Source: Smallanthus sonchifolius (lineage: Eukaryota > Streptophyta > Magnoliopsida > Asterales > Asteraceae). Taken from it: DNA of 64,000 nt. The position numbers and the translations under genes were made by a program. This document shows positions 11,091-23,417 of this stretch, piece by piece (the first letter of the stretch is position 1; every line of letters starts with the position of its first letter). The notes under the pieces are model-generated. The model was not told the DNA's origin. It ran no database searches and was given only the letters and a program-made list of their open reading frames with translations. The DNA is taken from the NCBI GenBank assembly GCA_023525975.1, contig CM042046.1, positions 39,525,501-39,589,500 of the forward strand. The letters are read 5' to 3'.

Positions 11091-12691
11091 GTATACCACG
11101 CTTTGGACGTCTTCATGGTGATGTTTATGTATGTAAGCATTGTACGATCGGTGAAACCGTGCGTCCCATTGGTGGACAAGCTATTGTCTTAGCCCTAATT
11201 GAAGTAGCAGAAACCAATGACATGCTGCATACAGCACTAATGCTGCTTGCTTGTGCACAACATTAGAGACATGCAAGCATTTAGAGGCTATCACTTACTA
11301 GCTCTCTTTCTGCATTCAAGAATGTCGATGTTTGATATGCGTTCACTGGAGATATTTTTTCAAATTGCTGCTTGTGAGGCTTCTCTTCCTGAACCCAAAA
11401 AGTTGGAAGAAATTCAGACTAATATACCACCTTCATTGACAGTGAATGAAGCCACCTTTGATGAGCTTAATTTACCCAAATTACGTGATGAAGTTTTTTC
11501 AGCCAGTTCTCATGAAGACATGGATGATTTTTCTATGCAAAAAGACACTTTTAGCCATATTTCAGAAATCGATAACGACATACCTCCTGAAACATAAAAT
11601 TGCATAGTTCTTTCAAATGCAGATATGGTTGAGCATGTATTATTGGACTGGACAGTTTGGGTAGCAGCTGAAATTCCAATTCAAATCGCTCTTCTAGGGT
11701 TTCTTGAGAATCTTGTCTCGATGCATTGGTACCGGAATCATAATCTCACAATTTTGAGAAGAATTAACCTCGTCCAACATCTGCTTGTAACCCTACAAAG
11801 AGGTGATGTTGAGGTTCCTGTACTAGAAAAATTGGTCGTGCTTTTAGGAGTTATCTTGGAGGACGGTTTTGTCATTTCTGAACTGGAACACGTGATTTGG
11901 TTTGTGATTATGACTTTTGACCCCCCAGAATTGACCTCATGGATTCAAATCATGAGAGAGTCAATGGGGAAGCATATTATTGTTAGAAATATGCTGCTTG
12001 ACATGCGAATCGACCTTTTAGTGACAATCACATCAGAAGAGCTACTTGAGCAATGGCATAAGATTGTTTCATCAAAGTTATTAACTTGTTTTCTTGATGA
12101 AGGTGTTCATCCCACAAGTATGAGATGGATCATGACTCTTCTCGGTGTCTGTCTTACATCGTCTCCTACCTTTGCCCTCAAATTTAGAACAAGTGGAGGG
12201 TATCAAGGATTAATGAGAATGCTCCAGAGTTTTTATGATTCCCCTGATATTTATTACGTTCTGTTTTGTTTAATATTTGGGAAACCCGTGTATCCTAGAT
12301 TACCAGAAGTTCGCATGCTCGACTTTCATGCCCTTATGCCAAATGATGGAAATATTGTAGAATTTAAGTTTTTAGAACTTTTGGACTCTGTAATTGCAAT
12401 GGCGAAATCGACATTTGATAGGTTGTCTATCCAGACTCATGTTGATGGTGGTCTTGTGGCAGAGCTTGTCGATGGAAATACAGATATGGCTGGTGACCTT
12501 CAGGGTGAAGCTTTGATGCACAAAACTTATGCCGCCCGTCTTATGGGCGGCGAAGCTTAGGCTCCAGCGGCTACAGCATCGGTTCTAAGGTTCATGGTTG
12601 ATCTAACCAAAATGTGTCCTCCATTTTCTGCTGTATGCAGACAAGCTGAGTTTATTGAGAGCTGTGTGGATCTTTATTTCTCTTGTGTCAG
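11091..12691 (+). pseudogene. SPI pseudogene exon 5 (one deletion frameshift, two stops)
   Basis: The exon reads IPRFGRLHGDVYVCKHC and on to LLACAQ. A short deletion near 11262 then shifts the frame, and the protein resumes as NIRDMQAFRGYHLLALFLH. In-frame stops follow at 11595 (TAA where relatives have Ser before NCIVLSNADMVEH) and at 12558 (TAG where relatives have Ser after KTYAARLMGGEA). Both fit a C-to-A change. The exon ends ...LYFSCVR at the donor AG|GTCCTA. Confidence 0.9.
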
Positions 12692-13646
12692 GTCCTACAT
12701 TATCTTTCTTGGTTTTCTCATTTGGAAAGGTAGTAAAAAGCATGCGTTGGGGATGGTTTGGTAATCGATCAAATTGGTTTGGGTCGGATTGACCCACCAA
12801 CATTTTTTGTTCATTTTTGGAGAAATATAATTACAGAAACTGTATTATTATTTCTGGGACTGTTCCAGGGCCAGCCCTATAGGTATAAGAAAAGCAAAGG
12901 TTTTACAAAAGTTAATTGTAGAATTTGGGTTGGGGAGATCTTTTAAAAACATTTTCTTTGATGCTACTTTCTTCCCTTAGCAATGTTGGAAGGAGGAGCA
13001 TGTTTTATAGACATTTTCTTTGACACCACTTTCTTCCATCATCAATGTGGGATGAAAGTTCTTTTTAAAAAATTTCTTTTATGTATTTTTTTTTCTTATT
13101 TACCAATTTGGGATGCAATTTATAGATTTATGGAAAAAACCCCCAAAATAAAGTCTCGCCGACCCTAGCGGTCTTGTGGGTTGGTAATGGGCCAGGTTTT
13201 GGTATAGGTTGATCTTATAACACCTTGTCAAATTTTTGAAACTTTATAATCAATAACTAATGCATTAAACTATGAATAAAATGATCTTGGGAGTTGTATA
13301 CTCGGATGTGTTAGAGACACACTTCGAATGACTTTCAACCCATTTCACCTTTTCCCTTGTAAGCTAATTTTTTTTATTTGACCCATTTGAAACTAAAATT
13401 AACCCAAATCAACATGTTCATAAGTATATGGGTTGAAAATGCCACCTCTGATTTGAATACACTTTGAGCAACTGTTGACTCATATGATCTGTATCTTTTT
13501 CACCTTCTATATTAACCATTTGGCCCGTTAGAGATATTAACCAAAATTGAACTGTTTTTTGTAAATGGGTCAAAATAGCTTCCTCTAGGAAAGATTACGC
13601 TTTTTTTAGTTTGCTAATATTTTAGCTTGTTCGTTCTATGTTTTAG
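12692..13646 (+). other. SPI intron with degenerate TIR-element copies
   Basis: At least two decayed copies of the GGGTCAAA-rich TIR family can be read. One runs from about 12770 and closes with AAAATGCCACCTCT at 13437-13450. A fragment lies near 13500-13590. No exon-like sequence was found; short open frames here are incidental. Confidence 0.55.
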
Positions 13647-16573
13647 GTCTGCTCATGCTGTGATGATGGCAAAAGAGCTATCAGTAAAGACAGAAGACAA
13701 AAACATAAATGATGCCGATGACAGTAATAGTTCTCAGAACACGTTTTCCAGCTTGCCATATGAGCTTGAAGAGTCTGTTAAAACCTCCATAAGTCTCACA
13801 AGCTTCCCTCCAGTGCAAGGAAGTGCAAGTTCTGAAGACATTCCCATTGACACCGACAACATTGATGGCAACAAAACCGAGGATAACACCACCATGTCCC
13901 CACTGGAATCTCAAAAGTCAGCCAAAGAAGTCGACCAGCCACCCAACAGCAAGCAATTCAATTTCAATGATATCAAAATCCCTCCAGTTAAGGTTCACCC
14001 AACTGGATCACCGGGTTCTCCATCTTTAAGTATATATGATTCTCCAATTTTATCTGAGAGATTGAGTTCTCGGTTTCAGTCAGTACCCTCTCCATCCCAA
14101 GTTCTCGGTTTTCCATCTTGGCTAGGATCAGCTGCGTCTCCTTCTGTGGCATATTCTGTATCTTTTACCGAATTCTGGTCAACTCCCAAATCGCAAATAC
14201 CAACAAATACGGTTACTACAGTTAATCCAAAGCTGCTTCTTGATGTGGATGATTTCGGTTATGGTGGCGGTCCGTGTTATGTGGCGGAAACCGCCATTCT
14301 AGACTTCATAGCGGAAGTTCTTGCTGATTTTGTAACCGAACAGATAAAAGCAACACCATTTGTTGAAGCTGTTTTGGAAATCGTCCCTTTGAATGTTGAC
14401 TCTGAATCTGTATTGGTTTTCCAAGGTTTGTGTCTTACTAGACTTATGAACTTTCTAGAAAGACGGCTCCTGCTTGATGATGAAGAAGATGAGAAAAAAC
14501 TTGATAAAACCCGATGGTCGTTGAATTTAGATGCATTGTGTTAATTGATAGTGGATCGCATGTATATGGGTGCGTTTCCCCAACCTGCTGCTGTACTGAA
14601 AACACTCGAGTTCTTGTTGTCAATGTTACAGCTGGCAAATAAAGACGGTAGAATCGAACAGGCACTTCCTTTGGGTAAAGGGATTTTGTCAATTGGAAGA
14701 GGAACAAAGCAACTCGATGCTTATGTATACGCCATTTTTAAAAATATGAACCGTGTTACAATGTACTGTTTCCTTCCTTCGTTTTTTATATCAATCGGAG
14801 AAGATGAGTTTCTTTCACGATTAGGGTCACCAATCGAACCAAGAAAGAGATTATTAACCAATGGTTCACAAGAAGATGATGTGATAGACATATGTGCGGT
14901 ATTACAGTTATTAGTGGCTCATAGACGAATAATATTTTGCCCGAGTAATCTTGATACTGATTTAACTTGCTCTCTCTGCATAAATTTAATCTCTCTTTTA
15001 CATGATGAGAGACCAAGTGCACGAAACTTAGCCGTAGACATCCTCAAGCATCTTCTGGTGCACCGGCAAGTTGCACTTGAGGACCTGCTTGTCTCAAAAC
15101 CAAATCAGGGTCCAGTTTTGGATGTTCTACATGGCGGTTTTGACCTTCTCACCGGAAGTCTCTCGATCTTTTTCGATTGGATTTATGTATATGAACAAAT
15201 TGTTAATAGAAGTTTGGAACAATGTGCTGCCATTATGTGGGTCCAGTATGTTACGGGGTCCGTTAAGTTCCCGGGTGTTCGAATAAAAGGTATGGATGTC
15301 GTAAGAAGGAAATTGGTAGAAAATTACGGGATTCAATGAAGTTGGATCAAAGACATTGGGAGCACGTTAATGAAAAGAGAATGGCATTGGAATTGGTTCG
15401 TGATGCAATGTCAACTGAATTAAGAGTCGTTCGTCAAGATAAATACGGATGGGTACTTCATGCTGAGAGTGAGTGGCAAACACATCTTCAACAACTTATA
15501 CATGAACAAGGCATCTTCTCATTGCCCAAATCCATTTCAAGCAATGAGCCTGAATAGCAACTTTGCCCAATTGAAGGCCCGTATAGAATGCGCAAGAAGT
15601 TGGAGCGGTGCAAACTGAAAGTCAACACGGCCCAACACATTTTAAGTGGGAAATTCGAAGTCGAGAAGGAAAAAATCGAAAATGATGTTTTCAATTCTGA
15701 TTCCGGTCCCAACCCCGATCCATTTGCTAGTCTTTTGTCAAATGACACAAAGCAGGAATCATTTGATCACACAATGTATGATGAATCGATATTTAAGGTA
15801 CCTGATGATGTGAGAGTTGGATGGAATAACATTAATGATGGGTATAGTAGCATTAATGGTGAAAGTCTTCATTCAGCTGCTGAATACAGTATGAAATCCA
15901 GCTCAGCAACTGCACCGTTATCAGAAAGCATTCAAGAAAAGTCCATTTTAAGTTCTCCAAAGAAGTTATCTTCAACAAGATTTGATGAAATCAGGGCAAT
16001 AGAGGATAAGGAATCAAGTAACAACGGGGAGTATTTAATTCAACCGTATCTGTTACCTGCTGAGAAAATAAAATTCAGATACAATTGTGAACGAGTTGTG
16101 GGTCTCGATAAGCATGACAGGATTTTTCTAATTGGTGAACTTTGTTTATATGTGATAGAGAATTTCTACATTGATGAATCGGGTTGCATCTGTGAGAAGG
16201 AATGTGAAGATGGACTTTCTGTTATTGATCAAGCTTTAGGTGTAACAAAAGATTTCTCTATGGACTCACAATCTAAGTTAACATCATCATGGGGTATGAT
16301 GGTAAAATCACACAGTGAGGGAAGGGCTTGGGCCTACAATGGTGGTGCGTGGGGGAAGGAAAAACTGAGTAACAGTGGTAACATACCTCATTTATGGCGA
16401 ATGTGGAAGCTTAATAGTGTTCATGAAATTTTGAAACGTGATTACCAGTTACGTCCGGTTGCTGTTGAGATATTCAGTATGGATGGATGCAATGATCTTC
16501 TGGTTTTCCATAAAAAAGAGAGGGAAGAAGTTTTCAAGAACTTGTTGGCCATGAATCTTCCTAGAAACAGCAT
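13647..16573 (+). pseudogene. SPI pseudogene exon 6 (linker to PH domain)
   Basis: This largest exon runs from SAHAVMMAKELSVKTE to FKNLLAMNLPRNSM. Lesions: TAA at 14542 replaces the Trp of LDALCW; a 1-nt loss near 15305 shifts the frame before DSMKLDQRHWEHVNEKR; TAG at 15555 replaces the Trp after SSNEPE. Downstream lie PIEGPYRMRKKLERCKLK and the PH-like part of the PH-BEACH module, YNCERVVGLDKHDRIFLIG and LYVIENFYIDESGC, then WRMWKLNSVHEILKRDYQLR. It ends at the strong donor CAT|GTAAGT. Confidence 0.92.
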
Positions 16574-16615
16574 GTAAGTTGTTTATCTCCCTTTGAATTA
16601 ATTTATATCTTCTTG

Positions 16616-16822
16616 TAGAGGTCGCAATACATGCGGGCCGGTTAGCCCGAATCGATTATTGTTAAAATGGTTTATGAGCTTTTCGGGAATACAAGTACTC
16701 TTTGGTCGGCTTTTGACCCGTTCCTTTTAAGCTACTTTTTTATGAATTACTAGTGTGACCTGTTAGAGAGAGAACATAACCCGAGTCGACCTATTCATAA
16801 GCGGGTCGATTTGCTACCTCTA
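16616..16822. repeat. Intronic TIR element of the AGAGGTGGCAAA family (well-kept ends)
   Basis: The ends are TAGAGGTCGCAA and the near-inverse TTGCTACCTCTA. The inside has TTTTGACCC, GACCTGTTA and CGACCTATTCATAAG words. It is one of the clearest complete copies. Confidence 0.65.
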
Positions 16823-17124
16823 TCTATGGCATGACCAAATGACAATCCGGCTTGGGCGCCTGGCCTGGTCTAGTTACATGGCAATTGAGTTTGAGTTCGA
16901 GTCTGCATGTGTCCAACTAAGTTGACTCCTTTAAGAATTTAAGGAGCTTCATTTCACACTTTGACACTTCGTATTTTTACTGTTACACCATAACTAATTG
17001 GGTTCATGGTGGTTATTTGTTTGTAGAGACGCAATCACCAATTAATGGTGCATGCATATTATTTTGGTAACTTCTCTCTCTAGTCTATAGGGCATATCTG
17101 GTATCTTCCCTTCTTAATAATAGT

Positions 17125-17460
17125 TGGCAAAATGGGCGGTTAGGTAAATGTAAAGTTTTAGGGCAAGTAAAAGTGGGTCAGGTTGGGTTGACCTACCAAC
17201 ACTTTTTTTTTGTTATTCTTAAATTTCATAAATGATAAGTATGAAATATGATTAAAAAATGTTATCAGAATGATTATCCAGTTTTTATGATAAGACATTT
17301 AAGAGATTGTAAACGCTTTAGAGTATGTTATAATGCTGGTCAAATGGGTCAGAACTCGAGTTGGGTTGACCGGATTTCTTTTTTAGTTATTTTGTAAATT
17401 GTACCCATTTGACCTGTTAACAATAAAATGTGACCTGAATTGATCCATTTCCTTCAATGT
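17125..17460. repeat. Intronic TIR element of the AGAGGTGGCAAA family (degenerate)
   Basis: The copy begins near TTGGCAAAATGGGCGG and carries GGGTTGACC, CAAATGGGTCAG and TTTGACCTGTTAAC. The right end is not preserved. Confidence 0.45.
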
Positions 17461-17489
17461 TACTGACTTTTTTTCTCTCTTTAAAACAG

Positions 17490-17782
17490 GTTGGACACTA
17501 CAATTTCAGGATCACTGAAACAAGAAAGTGCATTTAAAATTATGGCCAAATCCTTTCCAAGAGGTGGCAAAATGGAGAAATTACTAATTTCCAATACCTG
17601 ATGCATCTCAATACACTTGCAGGTCGTGGGTATAGTGATCTTACACAATATCCAGGCTTCCCTTGGGTTTTGGCAGACTATGAAAGCAAAAATATTGACT
17701 TAACTAAAGAAAACTCTTTCCGTAAACTTGACAAACCCATGGGCTGTCAAACAGAAGAGGGAGAAGACGAGTTCAAGAAAAG
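17490..17782 (+). pseudogene. SPI pseudogene exon 7 (start of BEACH domain)
   Basis: It reads LDTTISGSLKQE, then FKIMAKSF. A 1-nt loss near 17557 shifts the frame, and it continues KRWQNGEITNFQYLMHLN, TLAGRGYSDLTQYPGFPWVL and DKPMGCQTEEGEDEFKKR. These are hallmark BEACH motifs. Acceptor AACAG at 17489; donor AAAAG|GTTGG at 17783. Confidence 0.92.
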
Positions 17783-18092
17783 GTTGGATTTAGTTATACT
17801 AATTTGGATCCATTTACTTATGAACGGGTCAATTCGGGCTGTGTTTTATAATTAGCAGGTTAAACTGGTAAAATGAGAAAAGTTATCTTAAATGGATGTA
17901 AACCCCCAAGTCATTTTATCCAAAAAGTTAGATTATTTTTGAAATATTATAGTTTCTGTAGTAAAAAATTACCTGTGACCCGACCCGCTAACTTTGCCAG
18001 CTTTAGTTTATACTTCTCTTTCAGAAAGTTGGGCACTTGTGTTACTTGGGAAGTTGGGTGTATTGTATTTTATCCTTTCTGCTTTATGGCAG

Positions 18093-18396
18093 GTATGAAA
18101 GCTGGGACGATCCCGAGATTCCCAAATTTCATTATGGTTCTCACTATTCTAGTGCTGGGATTGTCCTTTTCTATCTTTTAAGGCTGCCACAATTTAGTAC
18201 AGAGAATCAAAAGCTGCATGGTGGTCAGTTTGACCATGCTGACCGCCTTTTCAATAGTGTACGGGATACATGGTCAAGTGCCGCTGGAAGAGGCAACACA
18301 TCCGTTGTAAAGGAACTCATTCCAGAATTCTTTTATATGCCAGAATTCTTGGAAAACAGATTTGATCTTGACCTTGGAGAGAAACAATCAGGAGAG
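18093..18396 (+). pseudogene. SPI pseudogene exon 8 (BEACH domain core)
   Basis: The exon is open and reads YESWDDPEIPKFHYGSHYSS, AGIVLFYLLRLPQFST, GGQFDHADRLFNSVRDTW and LIPEFFYMPEFLENRFDLDL, all conserved BEACH motifs. Acceptor GGCAG at 18092; donor GAG|GTCTGT at 18397. The intron that follows is about 7.4 kb because of nested insertions. Confidence 0.93.
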
Positions 18397-18712
18397 GTCT
18401 GTTGATTTTGTTTTTCTCAATCTCTCTTTTTTGATCGTTAATTTCTTTTGAAAGTGTTTTTTTTTTATTTCCAAATGTTGAGAGTAGATGAAAATTGGGC
18501 ATGCTGGGTAATGGATCAAAACAGGTTCCGGGTCAACCGGTGTTTGTTAATATGAGTCAAAACGAGATGGGCAGGTTGATCTCCCAACACCTTTTTTGTT
18601 TGGAAAATTTCACCCAATAGTAACCAAGTTATTCATTTGTTCCACTAAAGTCACTCAAAGTTTCTCTCTAAAGTCACCCAACACCTTTTTTGTTTGGAGA
18701 CCACTCACTGAA

Positions 18713-18836
18713 TATTAGATAGATAAATACATATTATTATATTAGAGGGATTAGAGTGTAATTATGTTCTCTATTTATACTCCTTGTAATCATTCTTATT
18801 ACATACAATAATACAATACAATTACCAAGATTAACT
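18713..18836 (+). repeat. 5' LTR of copia-2 (124 bp)
   Basis: It runs from TATTAGATAGATAAATAC to CCAAGATTAACT, with TATTTATACTCC as a possible TATA region and the initiator-Met primer site directly after it. Confidence 0.93.
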
Positions 18837-18933
18837 TGGTATCAGAGCGTTGATCCAACCCTAAAAATTTACTGCCGCCGCCGCTACAGTACCGTGCTAC
18901 AGTGCCGCCGCTACAGTTTTTTTTTCTCCTCTC

Positions 18934-20676
18934 ATGGCGTTGCTTGCATCCTTCTCCACAACTGAGAAAACAAATCACAACTCTCACAAGTTCGGTTTTA
19001 CCCTCTCTCAAACCAACTATGGTTATTGGAAAACCATGCTTCAACCTTTTTTTATAACCAATAATCTCTTTGGTTATATCGATGGAACTATTCCTTGTCC
19101 ACCAACCACTATACAATCAGCGACATCTTCTGCCAAAGATGCGGAGCCAGTTACACAACCAAACCCTAATTACTCTATATGGGTATCTAATGATGCTCAT
19201 ATACGCATGTTGATTATGTCCACCATCTCAGAAAGCGCCTTCCAGCATGTCCAAGGTACCACTTCTCGTGAGTTATGGCTGTCTTTAGAGCGTGCCTTTG
19301 CACCTCAAACGTCTTCCCGGGAATACACTCTCAAGACAGAATTACTAAAGCTACAGATAAAAGATGATGAAACACCCTCTGCCTATCTTGCAAGGGCACA
19401 AGGCTATGCTGATGCTTTGGCAAATATTGGTGAACCTGTTAAAGAAAAAGATCTGGTTATGTTCGTGATGTCTGGTCTTCCTGATGAATACAACAGCTTG
19501 AAATCCAATCTGATTGCTCGCCAATTCCCCACCGCTTTTGCAGAACTTCATGGTCTTCTCTCTGACCATGACTATATGGTGAAGAAACCCAACTCCGTAT
19601 CAGCACAAGCGTTCACCGCCACCACTGGCCAGCTGTCCGCTCCTGTTGCTGTTAATCAACCACCCACTGAGACACTTCATGCCCTTCAACAGCTTATGTC
19701 TCAGCTTGGTGTTCAAATTCAGCCACAAACACAGCAATCACAGGCCTTCTATAGTTCTCGTGGACGTGGTCGTGGATCCTACTCTCGTGGCCGAGGATAC
19801 AATAATGGTGGTGGACGTGGTTACGGTAACAATCATAACAACCGTAATTCTGGATACAACAACAATGCTGGTCACACCATGGGCGGTAATCGAGGTCAGT
19901 TTAATTGGGCTTCTAATCAAAATACAGTTTTTGGCACTTGTAACAGGTGTGGGATTGGCCATATACCATCTCAGTGTCCAAACCGAGACCCGAACACCCT
20001 CCGCTCAAGACAACCATCAGCGAACTATGCTGATTACCGCTCACAAGCTTCAACTGCTTGGCTTCCGGACATTGGTTCTAACAGTCATGTTGCACCGGAT
20101 CTCAACAGCTTTGATAACTCGAACCTTACAATGGTGAGGATACACTTCTTGTTGGCAATGGTATGGGTTTACCTATTTTACATATTGGTTCCACAAAGTT
20201 TCACTCCCCAAACAAAACCTTTTCCCTTTCTGACATATTACATGTTCCAGAAATTAAAAAAAACCTTCTTTCAGTTCAGAAATTGTCATGACAATAACGT
20301 GTTTTTTGAATTTCATTCATCTTTTTTTGCTGTGAAGGATACGTGTACGCGCACTACCCTCCTCACGGGTCCAAGTGAAAACGGGCTCTACTCCATCCGT
20401 CTTCCATCTCTTCGTCCTCTTCACAAAGTTGCTTTCTCCGCTGTTCGTGCATCTTCCGACACATGGCATCAAAGACTAGGGCATCCCCATCCAGAGCTTT
20501 TGAAGTCCATGTTATCTATTTATTCACTTTCTGTTCAAAATAAAAGTTTGAGTACCTCTTGTAATTCTTGTCACATGCGGAAATCCTCAAAACTTCATTT
20601 GTTATCTTCGAATTTTAAGAGCAATAATGTTTTGGATTTAATTTTCTGTGATGTTTGGGGTCCAGCACCTGTCTAG
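18934..20676 (+). pseudogene. copia-2 gag, protease remnant and pre-integrase
   Basis: The 580-codon frame starts MALLASFSTTEKTNHNSHKF. It carries the copia gag domain (NYGYWKTMLQPFF, WLSLERAFAPQTSSREYTLK, EYNSLKSNLIARQ), a Gly/Arg/Asn-rich tail and the zinc knuckle CNRCGIGHIPSQC, whose spacing is one residue shorter than usual. The protease motif is DIGS instead of DTG, and two shifts scramble the sequence after it. Pre-integrase NGLYSIRLP and WHQRLGHPHPELL are kept. A stop at 20674 ends it inside integrase (VWGPAPV). Confidence 0.88.
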
Positions 20677-20959
20677 TCTTTTAATGGTCACAACTATTTT
20701 TTACTGTGTTGATCATTTTACTAGATATATGTGGTTTTTCCCGTTAAAACATAAATCTGATGTTTCTGCCACATTTAAAAATTTTCATGTCATGGTAGAA
20801 CGCTAGTTTCAAACAAAGCTAAAATCTGTCCAAACAGATTGGGGTGGCGAATTTCGACCTCTCTCCCCTTTCTTTTCTTCTCTTGGCATCATTCATCGTC
20901 TCTCATGCCCTCACACCAGTGAGCAGAATGGATTTGTTGAGAGACGCCACCGTCATGTT

Positions 20960-21415
20960 GTGGAAACAGGTCTTACTCTTCTCGCTCAATCAGGAGTCCC
21001 CATGAAACTCTGGCACTATGCGTTTGACACAGCAGTTTATCTCATAAATCGAATGCCTTCTCGCACTGCATCTAAAACCTCCCCATTTGAACACTTACTT
21101 AAACTCAAACCAGACCTTTCCTTTTTGCGTGTTTTTGGGTGTCAATGCTATCCACACCTACGTCCTTACAACAATCACAAAATGGCTTTTCGCTCCTTAC
21201 CATGTGTTTTCCTTGGGTACAGTCCCTCACACCATGGTTATCGTTGTCTTGATCCCACAACCGATCGTATCTACATAGCTCGTCATGTTCGTTTTAATGA
21301 ACAATGCTTCCCGTTCACCACACCTCCTCCCACAACACCTACACCTTCCCAACCTTCTCCATATGTCTCATCCTTCCCTACCCCTGTTCCTTCCAATACC
21401 GAGCCAAACTCATAA
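20960..21415 (+). pseudogene. copia-2 integrase C-terminal part
   Basis: It reads METGLTLLAQSGVPMKLWHY, NRMPSRTASKTSPFEHLL, FGCQCYPHLRPYN and VFLGYSPSHHGYRCLD, the standard end of a copia integrase. The catalytic stretch just upstream (QTDWGGEFRPLSPF, near 20835) lies in a frame interrupted by stops. Confidence 0.88.
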
Positions 21416-21784
21416 CCTACTACTACCCCATCTCACTCTCCAGGTCTCGGCCCACACCACACCACCACACCGGCCCATCCTCAACAACCCGCACCCACAC
21501 CAAATAGTCCTATCGGCCAGCCTTTACCCCCTAATCAACCCTCATCACCTCTTAGAACATACAGTCGACGGTCCAAACAACCTACCCCACCTCAGCCCAA
21601 CCAACCTCCCTCCACATCCCAGACCACCCAGCCTCAAACACGCACCCGCCCAGCAAACCTCCGTCCATATCCCAAACCAACAAACCCCTACAACCCATCT
21701 GCCTTCACCGCCACTACCGACACCACCTAGACCGAACCCTCCACCTTTACTGTTGCCAACAAAAGTCCTCAGTGGCGAGATGCC

Positions 21785-22054
21785 ATGGCTGAGGAATACA
21801 AGGCTTTATTGAGAAACGGTACATGGACATTAGTTCCTCCTGTCTCTAACGCTAATGTAGTTGATTGCAAATGGGTATACAGGCTTAAAAGGGATCAATA
21901 CGGTACAATCAAACGTTACAAGGCACAGTTAGTTGCCAAAGGTTTCAAGCAACAAGCTGGTGTTGATTATCATGAAACCTTCAGTCCCGTTGTGAAGGCC
22001 ACAACAATCCGTGTGGTTCTTTCCTTGGCAGTTGCACGAGGTTGGTCCTTATGA
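21785..22054 (+). pseudogene. copia-2 reverse transcriptase, N-terminal part
   Basis: It contains NGTWTLVPPVSNANVVDCKW, VYRLKRDQYGTIKRYKAQLV and FSPVVKATTIRVVLSLAV. It ends at a TGA (22052) where the sister element at 56971 has Arg in WSLRQLDVQNAF. Confidence 0.9.
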
Positions 22055-22108
22055 CAACTGGATGTTCAGAATGCTTTCCTGCATGGTGACCTACAGGAAA
22101 CGGTTTAT

Positions 22109-23281
22109 TTGCGCCAACCACCGGGATTTGTTGATCCTGCCAAACCAAACCATCTATGTCTATTGCACAAATCACTGTATGGTTTAAAACAGGCCCCCAG
22201 AGCGTGGTTTCAACGCTTATCTGGAGTTCTTCACAGATTGGGCTTCAAAGGATCCAAAACTGACCCGTCACTCTTTATCTACTCGTCTGCTGGAACTCTT
22301 TTATACATGCTTGTATATGTTGACGACATTATTTTGACAGGCAATAGTCAGGCAGCTATTGACGGCATAGTAAAAAATCTGAGTAACACCTTTGCAGTGC
22401 AAGACATAGGCACTCTATCTTATTTTCTGGGTATTGAGGTTACTTCCAAAGGGTCTGATTTGATTCTCTCTCAGAAGAAGTACATTATGGAGCTTTTAAC
22501 CAAGGCTGGCCTTTCGCAATCAAAACCGGTTCCATCGCCTTGCTCCACCTCGGCTACTCTGGCCCTTGGTGACAGTCCACTTTTTGAAAATACGGTGCGA
22601 TATCTACAGGTTGTAGGGGCTCTTCAGTATCTCACCTTGACTAGACCTGACATAACCTTTGCAGTCAACAAAGTTTGTCAATTTATGCACTCACCTACAG
22701 AGAATCACTGGTCCGCTGTTAAAAGAGTACTCAGATATCTGCAAGGTACCCCGCATCATGGTCTTCTATTTCAACGGGCTTCTGGCTCCACACTACATGC
22801 CTATACAGATGCTCATTTTCGGTCTCTCACTGCGTTCTCTGATGCGGATTGGGCAGGTTGTCCTGATGACCATCGATCCACCGGGGGTTATGCCATCTAT
22901 CTCGGGTCAAATCTTGTCTCCTGGTCAGCTAGGAAACAACGCACTGTCTCTCGGTCATCAACTGAATCTGAATACAAAGCACTAGCCGATACTGTTGCCG
23001 AACTTACTTGGCTTGAAGCCCTTCTACGTGAACTTCACGTCCCAGTGCAGTCTGCTCCTATCTTATGGTGTGACAACTTAGGAGCCACATACTTGTCAGC
23101 AAATCCTATTTTCCATGCTCGCACAAAGCATGTGGAGATCGATTTTCACTTTGTCAGAGAAAAGGTTGCACAAGGGAAACTTTCGGTTCAATTCATATCT
23201 ACATATAACCAGATTGCTGATGTTTTTACAAAGCCACTACCTTCAGAGAGATTTGCAACTTTACGAGACAAGCTAGCTTGA
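22109..23281 (+). CDS. copia-2 reverse transcriptase and RNase H
   Basis: The 390-codon open frame holds LHKSLYGLKQAPRAWFQRL, the catalytic YVDDIILTG, SYFLGIEV, and the RNase H motifs SDADWAGCPDDHRSTGGYAI, SRSSTESEYKALADT and FHARTKHVEIDFHFVREKV. It ends at the stop just before the polypurine tract and 3' LTR. Confidence 0.93.
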   Translation: MRQPPGFVDPAKPNHLCLLHKSLYGLKQAPRAWFQRLSGVLHRLGFKGSKTDPSLFIYSSAGTLLYMLVYVDDIILTGNSQAAIDGIVKNLSNTFAVQDIGTLSYFLGIEVTSKGSDLILSQKKYIMELLTKAGLSQSKPVPSPCSTSATLALGDSPLFENTVRYLQVVGALQYLTLTRPDITFAVNKVCQFMHSPTENHWSAVKRVLRYLQGTPHHGLLFQRASGSTLHAYTDAHFRSLTAFSDADWAGCPDDHRSTGGYAIYLGSNLVSWSARKQRTVSRSSTESEYKALADTVAELTWLEALLRELHVPVQSAPILWCDNLGATYLSANPIFHARTKHVEIDFHFVREKVAQGKLSVQFISTYNQIADVFTKPLPSERFATLRDKLA

Positions 23282-23288
23282 GGGGGAA

Positions 23289-23412
23289 TATTAGATAGAT
23301 AAATACATATTATTATATTAGAGGGATTAGAGTGTAATTATGTTCTCTATTTATACTCCTTGTAATCATTCTTATTACATACAATAATACAATACAATTA
23401 CCAAGATTAACT
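23289..23412 (+). repeat. 3' LTR of copia-2 (124 bp)
   Basis: I read it as base-for-base equal to the 5' LTR. It is followed by the duplicated target CTGAA at 23413-23417. Confidence 0.93.
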
Positions 23413-23417
23413 CTGAA

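Larger units (their letters stand above)
18713..23412 (+). mobile_element. Ty1/copia element 'copia-2', full length, TA...CT LTRs
   Basis: A 4,700-bp element has two 124-bp LTRs that I read as identical, flanked by the 5-bp duplication CTGAA (18708-18712, 23413-23417). The LTRs start TATTAG and end AACT instead of TG...CA. The primer site TGGTATCAGAGC follows directly at 18837 and a purine tract TTGAGGGGGAA precedes the 3' LTR. Gene order gag, protease, integrase, RT, RNase H marks Ty1/copia. Several stops break the coding region. It sits in an SPI intron in the sense direction. Confidence 0.95.

Noticed and set aside
11595..14544. Stops in the BEACH gene as possible readthrough or recoding sites
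   Set aside because: Different stop types at conserved Ser or Trp positions together with frameshifts and insertions fit ordinary decay.
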